A DNA stretch of 64,000 nucleotides from Ruegeria_B marisflavi (GCF_025673445.1 NZ_JAOVQN010000008.1:1-64000); one strand, 5' to 3'; counted from the stretch's first letter, positions 37,547-47,121 are shown. Notes: generated by a model from the sequence alone, not told the origin. Translations and numbers: made by a program.

Positions 37547-39153
37547 CCGGGGTGATCTTTGCCGGTGGCCCGATCCTGAGCATGGATGCCAGCGATACCC
37601 GACCCGAAGCGGTGGCGATCAGGGGCGACCGGATCGTTGCCACCGGGTCGCTGGAGGCGCTGCGCCGCAGCCTGCCCGAGGCGGTGCAACACGATCTGGT
37701 CGGGCGCACGTTGCTGCCGGCGTTCATCGATCCGCACGGGCATTTCCCGGATTCGGCGATGGTGCGCCTGTTGCGGGCCGATCTGTCCGAAAGCGTCGAT
37801 CTGGCGGAGGTGTTTCACCGGCTCGCGGCCCGGGTGGCGCGGACACCGGTGGGCGACTGGGTGATGGGCGCGGCGCTGGACGAAAGCCGGCTGGCCGAGC
37901 GGCGGTTGCCGACGCGCGACGAGCTCGACACGGTGTCGCGCGACCACCCGATCTGGGTCATCCATGCCTCGGGCCATTGCGGGGTGGCCAATTCGGCGGC
38001 GCTGGCGCGGCAGGGGATCGGGGAGGGCACACCCGACCCCGAGGGCGGGCGGTACCTGCGCGACGGGTCCGGTCGGCTGGCCGGCGGGATCGAGGGCCTG
38101 TCGGCGATGGGCGAGATGGGGGATACGCATTTCCTGTTGGATGCGGATGCCTTTGCGCGCAGTTTCGCGGCGGCGCGGGCGGAGTACCTGGCGCAGGGGG
38201 TGACGCTGGCGCAGAATGCCTGGACTGCTTTACCGCTCTTGGAGCTTTTTGCCGGTGTGGCTGCGGGTGGCGATCCGGGGATTGACCTGATCCTGCTGCC
38301 GGTGGCCGAGATCGAGCCCGCGTTTTCGCGTGAAGGGCTGGGCGCGCAGTGGCCGGGCAATGGGGCGATTGCGCTGGGGCCGCGCAAGCTGCTGGCGGAT
38401 GGGTCTTTCCTGATGCGCACCGCGCTTCTGACCGAGCCGTATCTGGGCAGCGACGAGTACGGGCTGGCCTATATCGACCGCGATACCCTGATGGCCGAGG
38501 TGTGCAGGCTGCACCGGCTGGGGTTCCAGACCCATACCCATTGCAATGGCGATGCGGCCTCGGACATGTTCCTGGATGCGGTGGCGGCGGCGCTGGCCGA
38601 GCATCCGCGCGCCGATCACCGGCACACGATCATCCACGGCCAGGTGATGCGGCGCGACCAGCTGACCCGCTGTGCCGCGCTGGGTGTGACGGTGAGCTTC
38701 TTTCCGGCGCATGTCGAGGTCTGGGGCGACCAGCATCACGACGAGATCCTAGGGCCCGCGCGGGCGGTGCATATCTCTCCCACCGGGTGGGCCAAGGCGG
38801 AAGGGGTGCGGTTCACCATCCATAACGACGCTTCGGTGACGCCGACGCGGCCCTTGCGGCTGGTCGAGACGACGGTCAATCGGCGCAGCCGGTCGGGCCG
38901 GGTGCTGGGGCTGGAACAGCGGGTGGATGTGATGACCGCGCTGCGGGCCCACACGATCGACGCCGCCTGGCAGGTGTTCCGCGAGCACGAGCGCGGCTCG
39001 ATCGAGGTGGGCAAGCTGGCGGATCTGGTCATTCTGGACGATAACCCGTTGGAACAGCCCGAAACCATTGGTGCGATCGGGGTCAGCGAAACATGGCGGC
39101 GGGGGGAGCGGGTGTACCTGTGCCACCGGCCAAAGGTTGGAGAACCGGCGTGA
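37543..39153 (+). CDS. Amidohydrolase (amidohydrolase_3 / YtcJ-like)
   Basis: A 536-residue metal-dependent hydrolase. Metal-site histidines are visible in AFIDPHGHFPDS (His-x-His after strand 1), HTHCNGDAASD and HTIIHGQVMRRDQ; the catalytic-Asp region is FTIHNDASVTP. The C-terminal beta-sandwich closes with GSIEVGKLADLVILDDNPLEQ, typical of the family. Cytoplasmic, with no signal. Being translationally coupled to the transporter, it probably hydrolyses the imported compound, but the bond is unknown. Confidence 0.9.
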   Translation: MTGVIFAGGPILSMDASDTRPEAVAIRGDRIVATGSLEALRRSLPEAVQHDLVGRTLLPAFIDPHGHFPDSAMVRLLRADLSESVDLAEVFHRLAARVARTPVGDWVMGAALDESRLAERRLPTRDELDTVSRDHPIWVIHASGHCGVANSAALARQGIGEGTPDPEGGRYLRDGSGRLAGGIEGLSAMGEMGDTHFLLDADAFARSFAAARAEYLAQGVTLAQNAWTALPLLELFAGVAAGGDPGIDLILLPVAEIEPAFSREGLGAQWPGNGAIALGPRKLLADGSFLMRTALLTEPYLGSDEYGLAYIDRDTLMAEVCRLHRLGFQTHTHCNGDAASDMFLDAVAAALAEHPRADHRHTIIHGQVMRRDQLTRCAALGVTVSFFPAHVEVWGDQHHDEILGPARAVHISPTGWAKAEGVRFTIHNDASVTPTRPLRLVETTVNRRSRSGRVLGLEQRVDVMTALRAHTIDAAWQVFREHERGSIEVGKLADLVILDDNPLEQPETIGAIGVSETWRRGERVYLCHRPKVGEPA

Positions 39154-40580
39154 GCTATGCAATCTATGTGGGACGGAACCACAGCCGGACGGGGCATGCC
39201 TGGCTGGCAGGCTATGGCGATGAACCATCGTCGCACTGGCTGGAGATCGTGCCCGCCGCCGATCACCTCGAGGGCGCGACCATCGAGGTGGGCGTCGGGC
39301 CGGGCGCCGACATGCCGGGGCAGCGCATCGCGGTGCCGCAGGCGGCGCATACGCTGCGCCATATGCGGGTCAGCTATTCCTATTACCTGGGCGTTCCGGC
39401 GCCGATCACCAATGGCGGTGTGAACGCAGCGGGCGTTGCGGTGCGCGATGTCTGGTCGACCTCGCGGGCCGAACTGCGCGAGATGACGCCCCGGGACCAG
39501 CGCGGGTTCACCTATAGCGATCTGGCGCGCGCGGTACTGGAGCGCGCCACCAGCGCGCGTGGAGCGGTGGAACTCTGTGCGGCGCTGATCGCCGAGCATG
39601 GCGAGGCCAGCTATGGCGGCAACTCGCATCTCTTTGCCGATGCCGACGAGGCCTGGGTGATGATCCAGTTCGCGGGCGGGCAGGGGCTGTGGGTGGCCGA
39701 GCGGCTGGGTCCCGACAGCATACGCGCCTCGCGCCCGGGTTATGTGTTGGAGGTGCCGGTGGATGAGCCGGATCACCCCGATTTCCTTTACGCGCCGAAT
39801 TTCGTCAGCTTTGCGCGCGAGCAGGGGTGGTATGATCAGGGGCCGTTCGACGCCAACGCGATCTATGGCGACGGCAAGGGGCGTTGGGAGGGTATCCGCT
39901 GGATCGAGGCGGAGATGCAGGCACGCGCCGCCCGGCCCGAGAAGATCGGGCTGGAGGATATGATCTGGGCCATCCGCACCGAGAGATTGACCGGGGACAC
40001 GGCCGGATACGGGCAGGTGGTGCCGCTGGTGCGTGCAGCAAACCCCGGGCTGGTGCCTATGTGGCACGCCGCCTGCGGCGCGCTGTCGGCGCCGTTTTCG
40101 CCGGTATTCCTGGGGCAGGAAAGTATCCCGGCGGAATACGGGCCGCACCGCTATCTGACCACGGGCGAGTCGCATCGGTTCATGGACCTGCGCAAGGCGG
40201 TGAGCGGCGGCAGGGACACGGTGTCGCTGGTGCCGCAGCGGCATGAGACCACGGTCGGGGCGTTCCAGGACTGCAAACGGTTGATGTACCTGATGCAGTT
40301 GACAGGTGAGGGTGCGCTGGCGCCGGTGCACGGCGCCTTTGCCCGCCGCGAGGTGTGTCTGGACGAGTTGGTCGCGGCGCATCTGAAGGTGGCGGAACTG
40401 GCTGTGCAGGGCGGTTGCGCGGCAGAGGCCATGCGGGTTCTTGAGAGCTTTGCCAATGGCGAACTGAGCGCCGCGCTGGCGCTGGTGCGCGATCTGGCGG
40501 CGGGGCTGGCGGCACAACTGACGGGCGCGGGGCCGCACCCGGCGCCCGACCGTCCGGCGGGGTTCGGGCAGATCTGGTGA
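39150..40580 (+). CDS. C69-type dipeptidase (Ntn hydrolase) with Ser at the nucleophile position
   Basis: A 476-residue protein of the C69 (PepD) dipeptidase family, recognisable from the N-terminal pattern VGRNHS-x2-G-x4-A, GNSHLFADADEAWVMI and the block DEPDHPDFLYAPNFVSFAREQGWYD. C69 enzymes use an N-terminal Cys exposed by processing; here GTG 39150 (GTGA overlap with the amidohydrolase stop) is followed directly by Ser2 where that Cys should be. Met removal before Ser is expected, so a Ser-nucleophile variant is possible; an inactive homologue is the alternative. It is the last gene of the ABC operon. Confidence 0.82.
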   Translation: MSYAIYVGRNHSRTGHAWLAGYGDEPSSHWLEIVPAADHLEGATIEVGVGPGADMPGQRIAVPQAAHTLRHMRVSYSYYLGVPAPITNGGVNAAGVAVRDVWSTSRAELREMTPRDQRGFTYSDLARAVLERATSARGAVELCAALIAEHGEASYGGNSHLFADADEAWVMIQFAGGQGLWVAERLGPDSIRASRPGYVLEVPVDEPDHPDFLYAPNFVSFAREQGWYDQGPFDANAIYGDGKGRWEGIRWIEAEMQARAARPEKIGLEDMIWAIRTERLTGDTAGYGQVVPLVRAANPGLVPMWHAACGALSAPFSPVFLGQESIPAEYGPHRYLTTGESHRFMDLRKAVSGGRDTVSLVPQRHETTVGAFQDCKRLMYLMQLTGEGALAPVHGAFARREVCLDELVAAHLKVAELAVQGGCAAEAMRVLESFANGELSAALALVRDLAAGLAAQLTGAGPHPAPDRPAGFGQIW

Positions 40581-40586
40581 CCGCGG

Positions 40587-41690
40587 TCAGGGCATTTCGC
40601 TGACCTGATAGGCAGAGCGGGCCAGCCAGTCGGGGTTGACCTCGACCCCCCAGCCGGGGGTATCTGTCACCGTGGCCTGCCCATCGGTGATGACATAGGG
40701 ATCGGTCAGGAACAGCCCCTGTTGCCAGGGATAGTAATCCAGCCCCTCGATCGAGAACTCCAAGTATTTCCCGGCATTGGGGATCGCGCGCAAGAGGTGC
40801 ATGGTGAAAAGCGTCACCATAGACAGGTTGGCCGCGTGCGGGGTGATCGGCATCCCAGAAGCCTCGGCCATGCGGGCCACGCGCAGGGTGCGCGCAATGC
40901 CGCCGATGTAGCAGATGTCGGGCTGGAGTACGTCGACCACGCGGTCGCGGATCATCGTCTGCCAGCGTTCCATCATGCAGTCCTGCTCGCCGCCGGTGAC
41001 GTCGATGTCGAGCGTCTCGGTCACTTCACGCGTCTGCTCGAACTCCCAATAAGGGCAGGGTTCCTCGTAATGCGAGATGCCGTGCTGTTCCAGCATCCGC
41101 CCGACCTCGATGGCGCGGGCGGGGGAGTAGCAGGAATTGGCATCGACGAGCAGCGCCACATCGTCGCCCATGGCGCGGCGCATGGTCGGCACGATCTCTT
41201 CGGTGCGGCCGGGCCATTCGTCCTGGTCGCGGCCGACCTCGGCGCCGATACGGAATTTGAAGGCGTCAAAGCCCTGTTCGTCGCGCAGGCGCGCAAGCCG
41301 CGCGGCCTCGTCCACCGGCGTGATATCGCGTTTCATCGACGAGCCATAGGCGCGCACCGGTCCGGGCGTGCCGCCGATCAGTTCGCAGACCGGTTTGCCC
41401 GCGCGCCGCCCGTGCATGTCCCAGAGCGCTGTGTCGACCCCGCCCATCGCGCGGCGCAGGTAGGAGCCGGGGAACTTGTGCTCGCGGTCGCGCACGATGT
41501 CGAGCATGGCGTCAAAGTCGGTGCAGTCCATCCCAAGCGCGTAGGGTGCGACCTGCCGGTGCAGCACCTGCGCGGTGATGTCGGCGTAATAGGGCGCCAC
41601 CTGTCCCCAGCCCTGTGCGCCGTCCTCGGCGGTGGCCCGGACGAAGCAGACATATGGGGTGGAGAAGGTTTCGAGTTTGGCAAGCTTCAT
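40587..41690 (-). CDS. Enolase-superfamily enzyme (mandelate racemase/muconate lactonizing type)
   Basis: A 367-residue enzyme that should abstract a proton alpha to a carboxylate (racemase, epimerase or dehydratase). Metal ligands Asp183, Glu209 and Glu235 are present, as is the Asp258-His285 dyad of the mandelate racemase subgroup. The usual Lys-x-Lys at strand 2 reads Lys145-Phe-Arg147, so the second base is changed. ATG 41690 gives the natural start MKLAKLETF. It is convergent with the dipeptidase gene and divergent from the MocR-type regulator, its likely controller. Confidence 0.9.
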   Translation of the reverse strand: MKLAKLETFSTPYVCFVRATAEDGAQGWGQVAPYYADITAQVLHRQVAPYALGMDCTDFDAMLDIVRDREHKFPGSYLRRAMGGVDTALWDMHGRRAGKPVCELIGGTPGPVRAYGSSMKRDITPVDEAARLARLRDEQGFDAFKFRIGAEVGRDQDEWPGRTEEIVPTMRRAMGDDVALLVDANSCYSPARAIEVGRMLEQHGISHYEEPCPYWEFEQTREVTETLDIDVTGGEQDCMMERWQTMIRDRVVDVLQPDICYIGGIARTLRVARMAEASGMPITPHAANLSMVTLFTMHLLRAIPNAGKYLEFSIEGLDYYPWQQGLFLTDPYVITDGQATVTDTPGWGVEVNPDWLARSAYQVSEMP

Positions 41691-41811
41691 GTGATTTTCC
41701 GGGTTTGGCCGACCGGGGCGGACGGGTGTTGTTAAAAGGCTGGAGAAAAATCGGGCTGGCAGGTATATCCATTTCGACATTTTCGCCAGACCAATTGACA
41801 AGGAGCTGTCC

Positions 41812-43287
41812 GTGAAACATGCCGCAGGCGCCTTGCTGTCCTCGATCCGGCTGGACCGGACACTCAGGCGCAGTGTCAGCGTTCAGCTCTACATGGCGCT
41901 GCGCGACATGATCTTGTCCGGCGCGCTGCGCGCGGGTGAGCGGCTGCCGGCGACGCGGACGCTGGCCAAGGAGGTGGGTGTGTCGCGCACCACGGTGATC
42001 GACGCCATCGACCGGCTGGTCGCCGAAGGCATGCTGGTGTCGCGCATCGGGGCCGGGACCTATGTCAGCGAGACGCTGGAGGACCAGAGCGTAACCGCCC
42101 CCAGTCAGGGGGCGGTCAGTGCCGGTCGCAAGCCCAGGCTGTCTTATGTCATCAGCCATGCCGAACCCGCCTATGCACGGCGGGCCTGGCTGCCGCACAA
42201 GCCGCGGGCCTTTGTCACCGCGCTGCCGGCGCTCGATGCCTTTCCGATGGCGCATTGGGCGCGGCTGTCGGCGCGGCACCTGCGCGGCGGGCGCGGCGAC
42301 GTCATGGGCTATGGCCAGCCCAAGGGGCTGGCCGCGCTGCGCCGGGCGATTGCCACTCATCTGAGCGCGCTCAAGGGCATTCGTTGCGACCCCGAGCAGG
42401 TGTTCATCACCTCGGGCGCGCAACATGCGTTTTCGCTGATCGGGCGGCTCTTGCTCAATCCGGGCGACCGGGTCTGGATGGAGAATCCCGGCGCCTCGGG
42501 TGCGCGCAATGCGCTGTTATCCGAGGGCGCCGAGCTGGTGCCGGTGGAGGTGGATGCGCAGGGCATGGTGGTGTCTGACGGGCTGGCCAAGGCGCCGCAT
42601 TTCCGGCTGGCCTTTGTCACGCCCTCGCACCAGCAGCCGCTGGGCCATGTCATGTCGCTGCACCGGCGGTTGGAGCTGTTGCAGGCCGCCGAACAGGCCC
42701 AGGCGCTGATCATCGAGGATGATTACGACGGCGAGTTCTACTTTGGCAACGCGCCGCGCCCGGCGCTGCACAGTATCGACGCCAATGGGCGGGTTCTGTA
42801 TGTCGGCACCTTCTCGAAATCGCTGTTCCCGTCGCTGCGGCTGGGGTTTGTGCTGGTGCCCGAGCGGATGGTCGCGGCCTTTGATGGCATGTTCAATACC
42901 TGGGCCAGCGGGCCGTCGACCGCGACACAGGCGATCGTGGCCGAGTTCATGGACGAGGGGCATTTCGCCACGCATATCCGGCTGATGCGGCAGCTTTACA
43001 AGGCGCGTTACGAGGCCTTGCTGGAGGCCGCGCGCGACCTGCCCGAGAGCATCCGCCTGCAAGAGACGACCAGCGGGTTTCACACGCCCGCATTTCTGGA
43101 ACGGAGCGTGGACGAGGCGGAGGTAGTAGCGCAGGCGGCCGAGCAGGGGGTGACCCTGGCGCCGCTGGGGCGCTATTGTCTGTCGCCAATTTCGCAATCC
43201 GGTCTGGTCTTTGGCTTTGGCTGTGCTGCGCCCGAGGATATCGCGCGTGGCATGGGCATCCTGCGTGAGCTGCCGGCCCTGCGTTAG
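41812..43287 (+). CDS. MocR-type regulator (GntR DNA-binding plus PLP aminotransferase domain)
   Basis: A 491-residue fusion: an N-terminal GntR winged helix (about 17-90, LPATRTLAKEVGVSRTTVIDAIDRL) and a fold-type I aminotransferase domain. The PLP lysine is Lys336 in GTFSKSLFPSLRLGF, with the cofactor Asp/Tyr in IEDDYDGEF at 301-309. Such proteins sense PLP or an amino compound and usually act on the divergent promoter, here that of the enolase-superfamily gene. The start is GTG 41812 after AGGAG. It may also control the amine-type operon that follows. Confidence 0.94.
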   Translation: MKHAAGALLSSIRLDRTLRRSVSVQLYMALRDMILSGALRAGERLPATRTLAKEVGVSRTTVIDAIDRLVAEGMLVSRIGAGTYVSETLEDQSVTAPSQGAVSAGRKPRLSYVISHAEPAYARRAWLPHKPRAFVTALPALDAFPMAHWARLSARHLRGGRGDVMGYGQPKGLAALRRAIATHLSALKGIRCDPEQVFITSGAQHAFSLIGRLLLNPGDRVWMENPGASGARNALLSEGAELVPVEVDAQGMVVSDGLAKAPHFRLAFVTPSHQQPLGHVMSLHRRLELLQAAEQAQALIIEDDYDGEFYFGNAPRPALHSIDANGRVLYVGTFSKSLFPSLRLGFVLVPERMVAAFDGMFNTWASGPSTATQAIVAEFMDEGHFATHIRLMRQLYKARYEALLEAARDLPESIRLQETTSGFHTPAFLERSVDEAEVVAQAAEQGVTLAPLGRYCLSPISQSGLVFGFGCAAPEDIARGMGILRELPALR

Positions 43288-43412
43288 GATTGGTATGACG
43301 TTTTTGTGATATTGGATATGAATTGTGTGCCAATATTGGCCTAGCGTTTCCGTCGAAGCCAGCGGGTGGGGCATGTCCTGCCGCGGCTGAAGGGAGCATC
43401 GCGGTCAACCCA

Positions 43413-44720
43413 ATGCCACTTTCGAGCATCAGGCAGACGCCATTCTGGCACGATCAGCTCGGCCCGATGCCGACCTTGCAGGAGCGGCCATCGGCCAGGG
43501 TCGATGTGCTGATTGTCGGGGCGGGCTATACCGGGCTGAGCGCGGCGCTGACCACGGCGCGCGGCGGTCGCTCGACGCTGGTCGTCGATGCCGAGGATCC
43601 GGGTTACGGATGCAGCAGCCGCAATGGCGGCCAGATCAGCACCAGTGTGAAACCCTCGCTGGAGAAACTGACCGCGAAGTTCGGGTTTGAGCGGGCGCGC
43701 GGTATCCGGGCCGAGGGCGCCAACGCGCTGCGCTGGATCGGCGAGTTTGTTTCCCGCGAAGGGCTTGATTGCGATTTCCGCCGGGTCGGGCGGTTTCATG
43801 CGGCGCATACGCCGGGCCATTACGAGGAGTTGGCGCGTGATGCCGAAACGCTGCGCCATCAGGAAGGGATCGAGAGCTTTGCCGTGCCGCGCGTCGAGCA
43901 ACGCCGCCAGTTGGGGACGGATGCCTATTTCGGCGGGGTGGTGTTTTCGGCCCATTGCTCGCTGCATCCGGGCAAGTTTCACCGCGAATTGCTGCGTCTG
44001 GCCCTCGGGGCCGGGGCGCAGGTTGTGGGCCAGTGCCGGGTGCAGGGGATTGCGCGCAACGGGTCGGGGTTCCGGGTCGAGACCGCCAAGGGCGTGGTCG
44101 AGGCGCGGGACGTGATCGTCGCCACCAATGGTTACACCACCGCGCTGACGCCCTGGTTGCAGCGCCGGGTGATCCCGATCGGCAGCTATATCATCGCCAC
44201 CGAGGAACTGCCCGAGGCGACCATTGACGAACTGTTCCCCGGCGACCGCATCGCCAGCGATACCTGCAAGGTGGTCTATTATTACCGCGCCTCGCCCGAC
44301 CGTCGGCGGGTGCTGTTCGGGGGGCGCGTCTCGGCCTCGGAAACCACGGCGCTGGCCGGGGCGGCCCGGCTGCGGCAGGACATGTGCCGCATCTTTCCCC
44401 AGCTTGAGGGTGTGGCGCTGAGCCATGCCTGGAGCGGCACGGTGGCATACAGTTTCGACGAGTTGGCCCATACCGGGGTGCAGGACGGTATTCATTACGC
44501 CATGGGCTATTGCGGATCGGGCGTGTCGATGGCGCCCTATCTGGGGATGCGCGCGGGGCAAAAGGTGCTGGGTCTGGCCGAGGGACAAACCGGTTTCGAC
44601 GGTCTGCCCTTTCCCACACGGCCCCTCTATCGCGGCAAGCCCTGGTTCCTGCCTGCGGCGGTGGCCTGGTATCGCTGGAAGGATCAACGACAGTTTCGAA
44701 AGGCTTTGCAGATGACCTGA
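43413..44720 (+). CDS. FAD-dependent oxidoreductase (DAO/PuuB type), first copy
   Basis: A 435-residue amine- or amino-acid-oxidase-like flavoprotein with the FAD motif VLIVGAGYTGLSAAL at about 30-44, the family sequence GCSSRNGGQISTSVKPSLEKL and the late GYCGSGVSMAPYLG segment. It resembles gamma-glutamylputrescine oxidases. ATG 43413 was chosen by comparison with family N-termini; the nearest purine-rich site is 15-20 bases upstream. It opens a run of plus-strand genes for uptake and oxidation of an unknown amine. Confidence 0.88.
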   Translation: MPLSSIRQTPFWHDQLGPMPTLQERPSARVDVLIVGAGYTGLSAALTTARGGRSTLVVDAEDPGYGCSSRNGGQISTSVKPSLEKLTAKFGFERARGIRAEGANALRWIGEFVSREGLDCDFRRVGRFHAAHTPGHYEELARDAETLRHQEGIESFAVPRVEQRRQLGTDAYFGGVVFSAHCSLHPGKFHRELLRLALGAGAQVVGQCRVQGIARNGSGFRVETAKGVVEARDVIVATNGYTTALTPWLQRRVIPIGSYIIATEELPEATIDELFPGDRIASDTCKVVYYYRASPDRRRVLFGGRVSASETTALAGAARLRQDMCRIFPQLEGVALSHAWSGTVAYSFDELAHTGVQDGIHYAMGYCGSGVSMAPYLGMRAGQKVLGLAEGQTGFDGLPFPTRPLYRGKPWFLPAAVAWYRWKDQRQFRKALQMT

Positions 44721-44914
44721 CGCGCCGGGCAGGGCGGCGCCTGTGCCGCGCTGGCCCCGGTATTAACGGATCGAAACCAAGGTTTGGGATTCGAGGATCA
44801 CTTGCCGCAGTGGTGCCCGCACCATCGCGGTAGGGGAAAGATGACTTGGGCGAATTGCCCGCTGCCTGCCGGAGACAAGGGCAGGACCCGGAAAACACCA
44901 AAGGGAGGAAGCCA

Positions 44915-45955
44915 ATGAAAACGAGAACAATTCTGACGATCACGGCCGCTGTCATGGCGACGGGTGCCTTTGCGCAGGGTAAGAGCGTGACCATCGCGTC
45001 CTGGGGCGGCTCGTATCAGGAGGCGCAGAGCAAGGCGCTGTTCGAACCCGCCGCCGCCAATACCGGTATCGAGGTCAAGCAGGAGACCTATGGCGGCATG
45101 TCCGATGTGCGGCTTCAGGTCAGCTCGGGGCAGGTGACGCTGGATATCGTCGCCAGCGGTTCGGGTTCTGCGGCGCGGGCTGCGGCCGAGGGGCTGCTGG
45201 AGAAGCTCGACTATAACGTGATCGACGTCTCGACCTTCTATCCCGGTCTTTACACCGATTACTGCATCGGCGGCGATGTGTTCTCGACCGTCTATGCCTG
45301 GAACACCAACACCTATGGCGAGAACGGACCGCAGAGCTGGGCCGATTTCTGGGATGTCGAGAAGTTCCCCGGCACACGCGCCTATCGCGGCAAGGTGGCG
45401 GGCGCGCTGGAAGGGGCGCTGATGGCCGATGGTGTGGCGCCCGGCGATGTCTATAGCGTGCTCGACAGCGAAGAGGGGATCGAACGCGCGATCGACAAGA
45501 TCCGCGAGCTGAAGCCGCATATCTCGGTCTTCTGGACCTCGGGCGCACAGCATGCGCAGTTGATGAAGGATGGCGAGGTCGACATGACCACCGGCTGGAA
45601 CGGTCGGTTCGACAATGCCGCCAAAGACGGCGCCAAGGTGGCCTATAGCTTCAACCAGGCACTGCTCGACTACGACTGTTTCGCGGTGCCCAAGGGCGCG
45701 CCGAACCGCGATACGGCGATGATGTTCCTCAACGAGATCTCGAAACCCGAGTATCAGGACGATCTGCCGAAATACATCACCTATGGGCCGACCAACAAGG
45801 CGGCCTATGAGACCGGTGAGATTACCGCTGATGTGGCGGCGGGTCTGCCCTCGTCGCCGGATAACGCGGCGATGCAGCTGCCGGTCTCGCTGGACTGGTA
45901 TGCCAAGTGGGAGACCATCGCGGCCGAGATGTATCAGGAAATGCTGACCGAGTGA
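44915..45955 (+). CDS. ABC transporter substrate-binding protein, spermidine/putrescine (PotD/PotF) type
   Basis: A 346-residue periplasmic receptor with a signal peptide (MKTRTILTITAAVMATGAFAQ). The mature start KSVTIASWGGSYQEAQSKALFEP is typical for the PotD-like class; acidic and aromatic residues (VNTNTY, WADFWDVEKFPG, TTGWNG) fit a cationic ligand. GGGAGGA precedes ATG 44915. A stem-loop separates it from the ATPase gene. Confidence 0.93.
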   Translation: MKTRTILTITAAVMATGAFAQGKSVTIASWGGSYQEAQSKALFEPAAANTGIEVKQETYGGMSDVRLQVSSGQVTLDIVASGSGSAARAAAEGLLEKLDYNVIDVSTFYPGLYTDYCIGGDVFSTVYAWNTNTYGENGPQSWADFWDVEKFPGTRAYRGKVAGALEGALMADGVAPGDVYSVLDSEEGIERAIDKIRELKPHISVFWTSGAQHAQLMKDGEVDMTTGWNGRFDNAAKDGAKVAYSFNQALLDYDCFAVPKGAPNRDTAMMFLNEISKPEYQDDLPKYITYGPTNKAAYETGEITADVAAGLPSSPDNAAMQLPVSLDWYAKWETIAAEMYQEMLTE

Positions 45956-45978
45956 GGCGGGTTTCCTGCCATTCAAGG

Positions 45979-46005
45979 GCGGGCGCTGCGGCGCCCGCTT
46001 GTTTC
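45979..46005 (+). terminator. Stem-loop after the PotD-like receptor gene
   Basis: GCGGGCGC and GCGCCCGC form an 8-bp stem with loop TGCG, followed by TTGTTTC, 24 bases beyond the receptor stop. As in the other ABC operon of this window it sits between receptor and transporter genes and should lower expression of the latter. Confidence 0.75.
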
Positions 46006-46031
46006 TCGAACGAAGAATGCGAGGGTTTGTC

Positions 46032-47120
46032 TTGACCTCCAGAACCAACGAAGCCCTGCCGATCTCGGTCCGGAACGTGACCAAGACCTATGGTCCGGTA
46101 CATGCGCTGAACGACGTGTCGCTTGAGGTGCAGAGTGGCGAGTTCCTGACGCTTTTGGGTCCGTCGGGGTCGGGCAAGACGACACTGTTGATGGTGCTGG
46201 CGGGGTTCACCCGGCCCGATTGCGGCAGTCTGAAATTCGGCGACCGCGAGGTGATCCGCACGCCGCCGCATCTGCGTGATGTGGGGATGACATTCCAAAG
46301 CTATGCGCTGTTTCCGCATATGACGGTGGCGGGCAATGTGGGGTACCCGCTGAAGCTGCGAAAGGTGCCCAAACCCGAGATCGCCCAGCGGGTCGAGGCG
46401 GCGCTGGAAACGGTGCAGCTGGGCGGGTTTGGCGAGCGGCGGATCGACCAGTTGTCGGGTGGCCAGCGCCAGCGCGTGGCCGTGGCCCGCGCCATCGTGT
46501 TCGAGCCGCGCATCCTGTTGATGGACGAGCCGCTGTCAGCGCTGGACAAGAAGCTGCGCGACCAGATGCAGATCGAATTGCGGCACCTGCATGAAAAGCT
46601 GGGCATGACCACGGTCTATGTGACCCATGACCAGCGCGAGGCGCTGACCATGTCGGACAGGATCGCGGTGGTGAACCATGGGCGGATCATGCAGCTGGCC
46701 ACGCCGCGCGACCTGTACGAGCGGCCCGCCAACCGCTTCGTGGCGGATTTCATCGGGGAATCCACCTTTTTGCCGGTGACGCGCAACGGGGCGGCTATCC
46801 TGTTCGACGGAACGCCGCTGTTGCATGACAGCCCGCCGCCCGAGGCGGCCAGCCTGCTGTTGATGATCCGCCCGGAACGGGTGGTGCTGTCACGCGAAGG
46901 GCCGCGCGAGGGGGTCAACAACTTTGCCGCCACCGCAACCGAGGTGGTCTATCAGGGCGACAGTTTCCTGCTGCATGCGGCGCTGGCCAATGGGGCGCAG
47001 ATCGTGCTGCGCGGCGCCATGCGAGGCGCCAATGTCACCGCCCTGCCTGCGGTGGGCGAGGCGCTGACACTTTGCCTGGCGCCCGAGGATACCGTGCTGA
47101 TCGACGGAAGCGAGGGCTAG
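46032..47120 (+). CDS. ABC transporter ATPase, PotA type
   Basis: A 362-residue ATPase: Walker A GPSGSGKTT, signature LSGGQRQR, Walker B LLMDEPLSALD, and a C-terminal TOBE domain. TTG 46032 with GAGGG at 46021-46025 is the best start; ATG codons at 45999 and 46017 lie in or near the stem-loop tail and have no site. It works with the PotD-like receptor and the two permeases that follow. Confidence 0.93.
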   Translation: MTSRTNEALPISVRNVTKTYGPVHALNDVSLEVQSGEFLTLLGPSGSGKTTLLMVLAGFTRPDCGSLKFGDREVIRTPPHLRDVGMTFQSYALFPHMTVAGNVGYPLKLRKVPKPEIAQRVEAALETVQLGGFGERRIDQLSGGQRQRVAVARAIVFEPRILLMDEPLSALDKKLRDQMQIELRHLHEKLGMTTVYVTHDQREALTMSDRIAVVNHGRIMQLATPRDLYERPANRFVADFIGESTFLPVTRNGAAILFDGTPLLHDSPPPEAASLLLMIRPERVVLSREGPREGVNNFAATATEVVYQGDSFLLHAALANGAQIVLRGAMRGANVTALPAVGEALTLCLAPEDTVLIDGSEG

Positions 47121-47121
47121 G

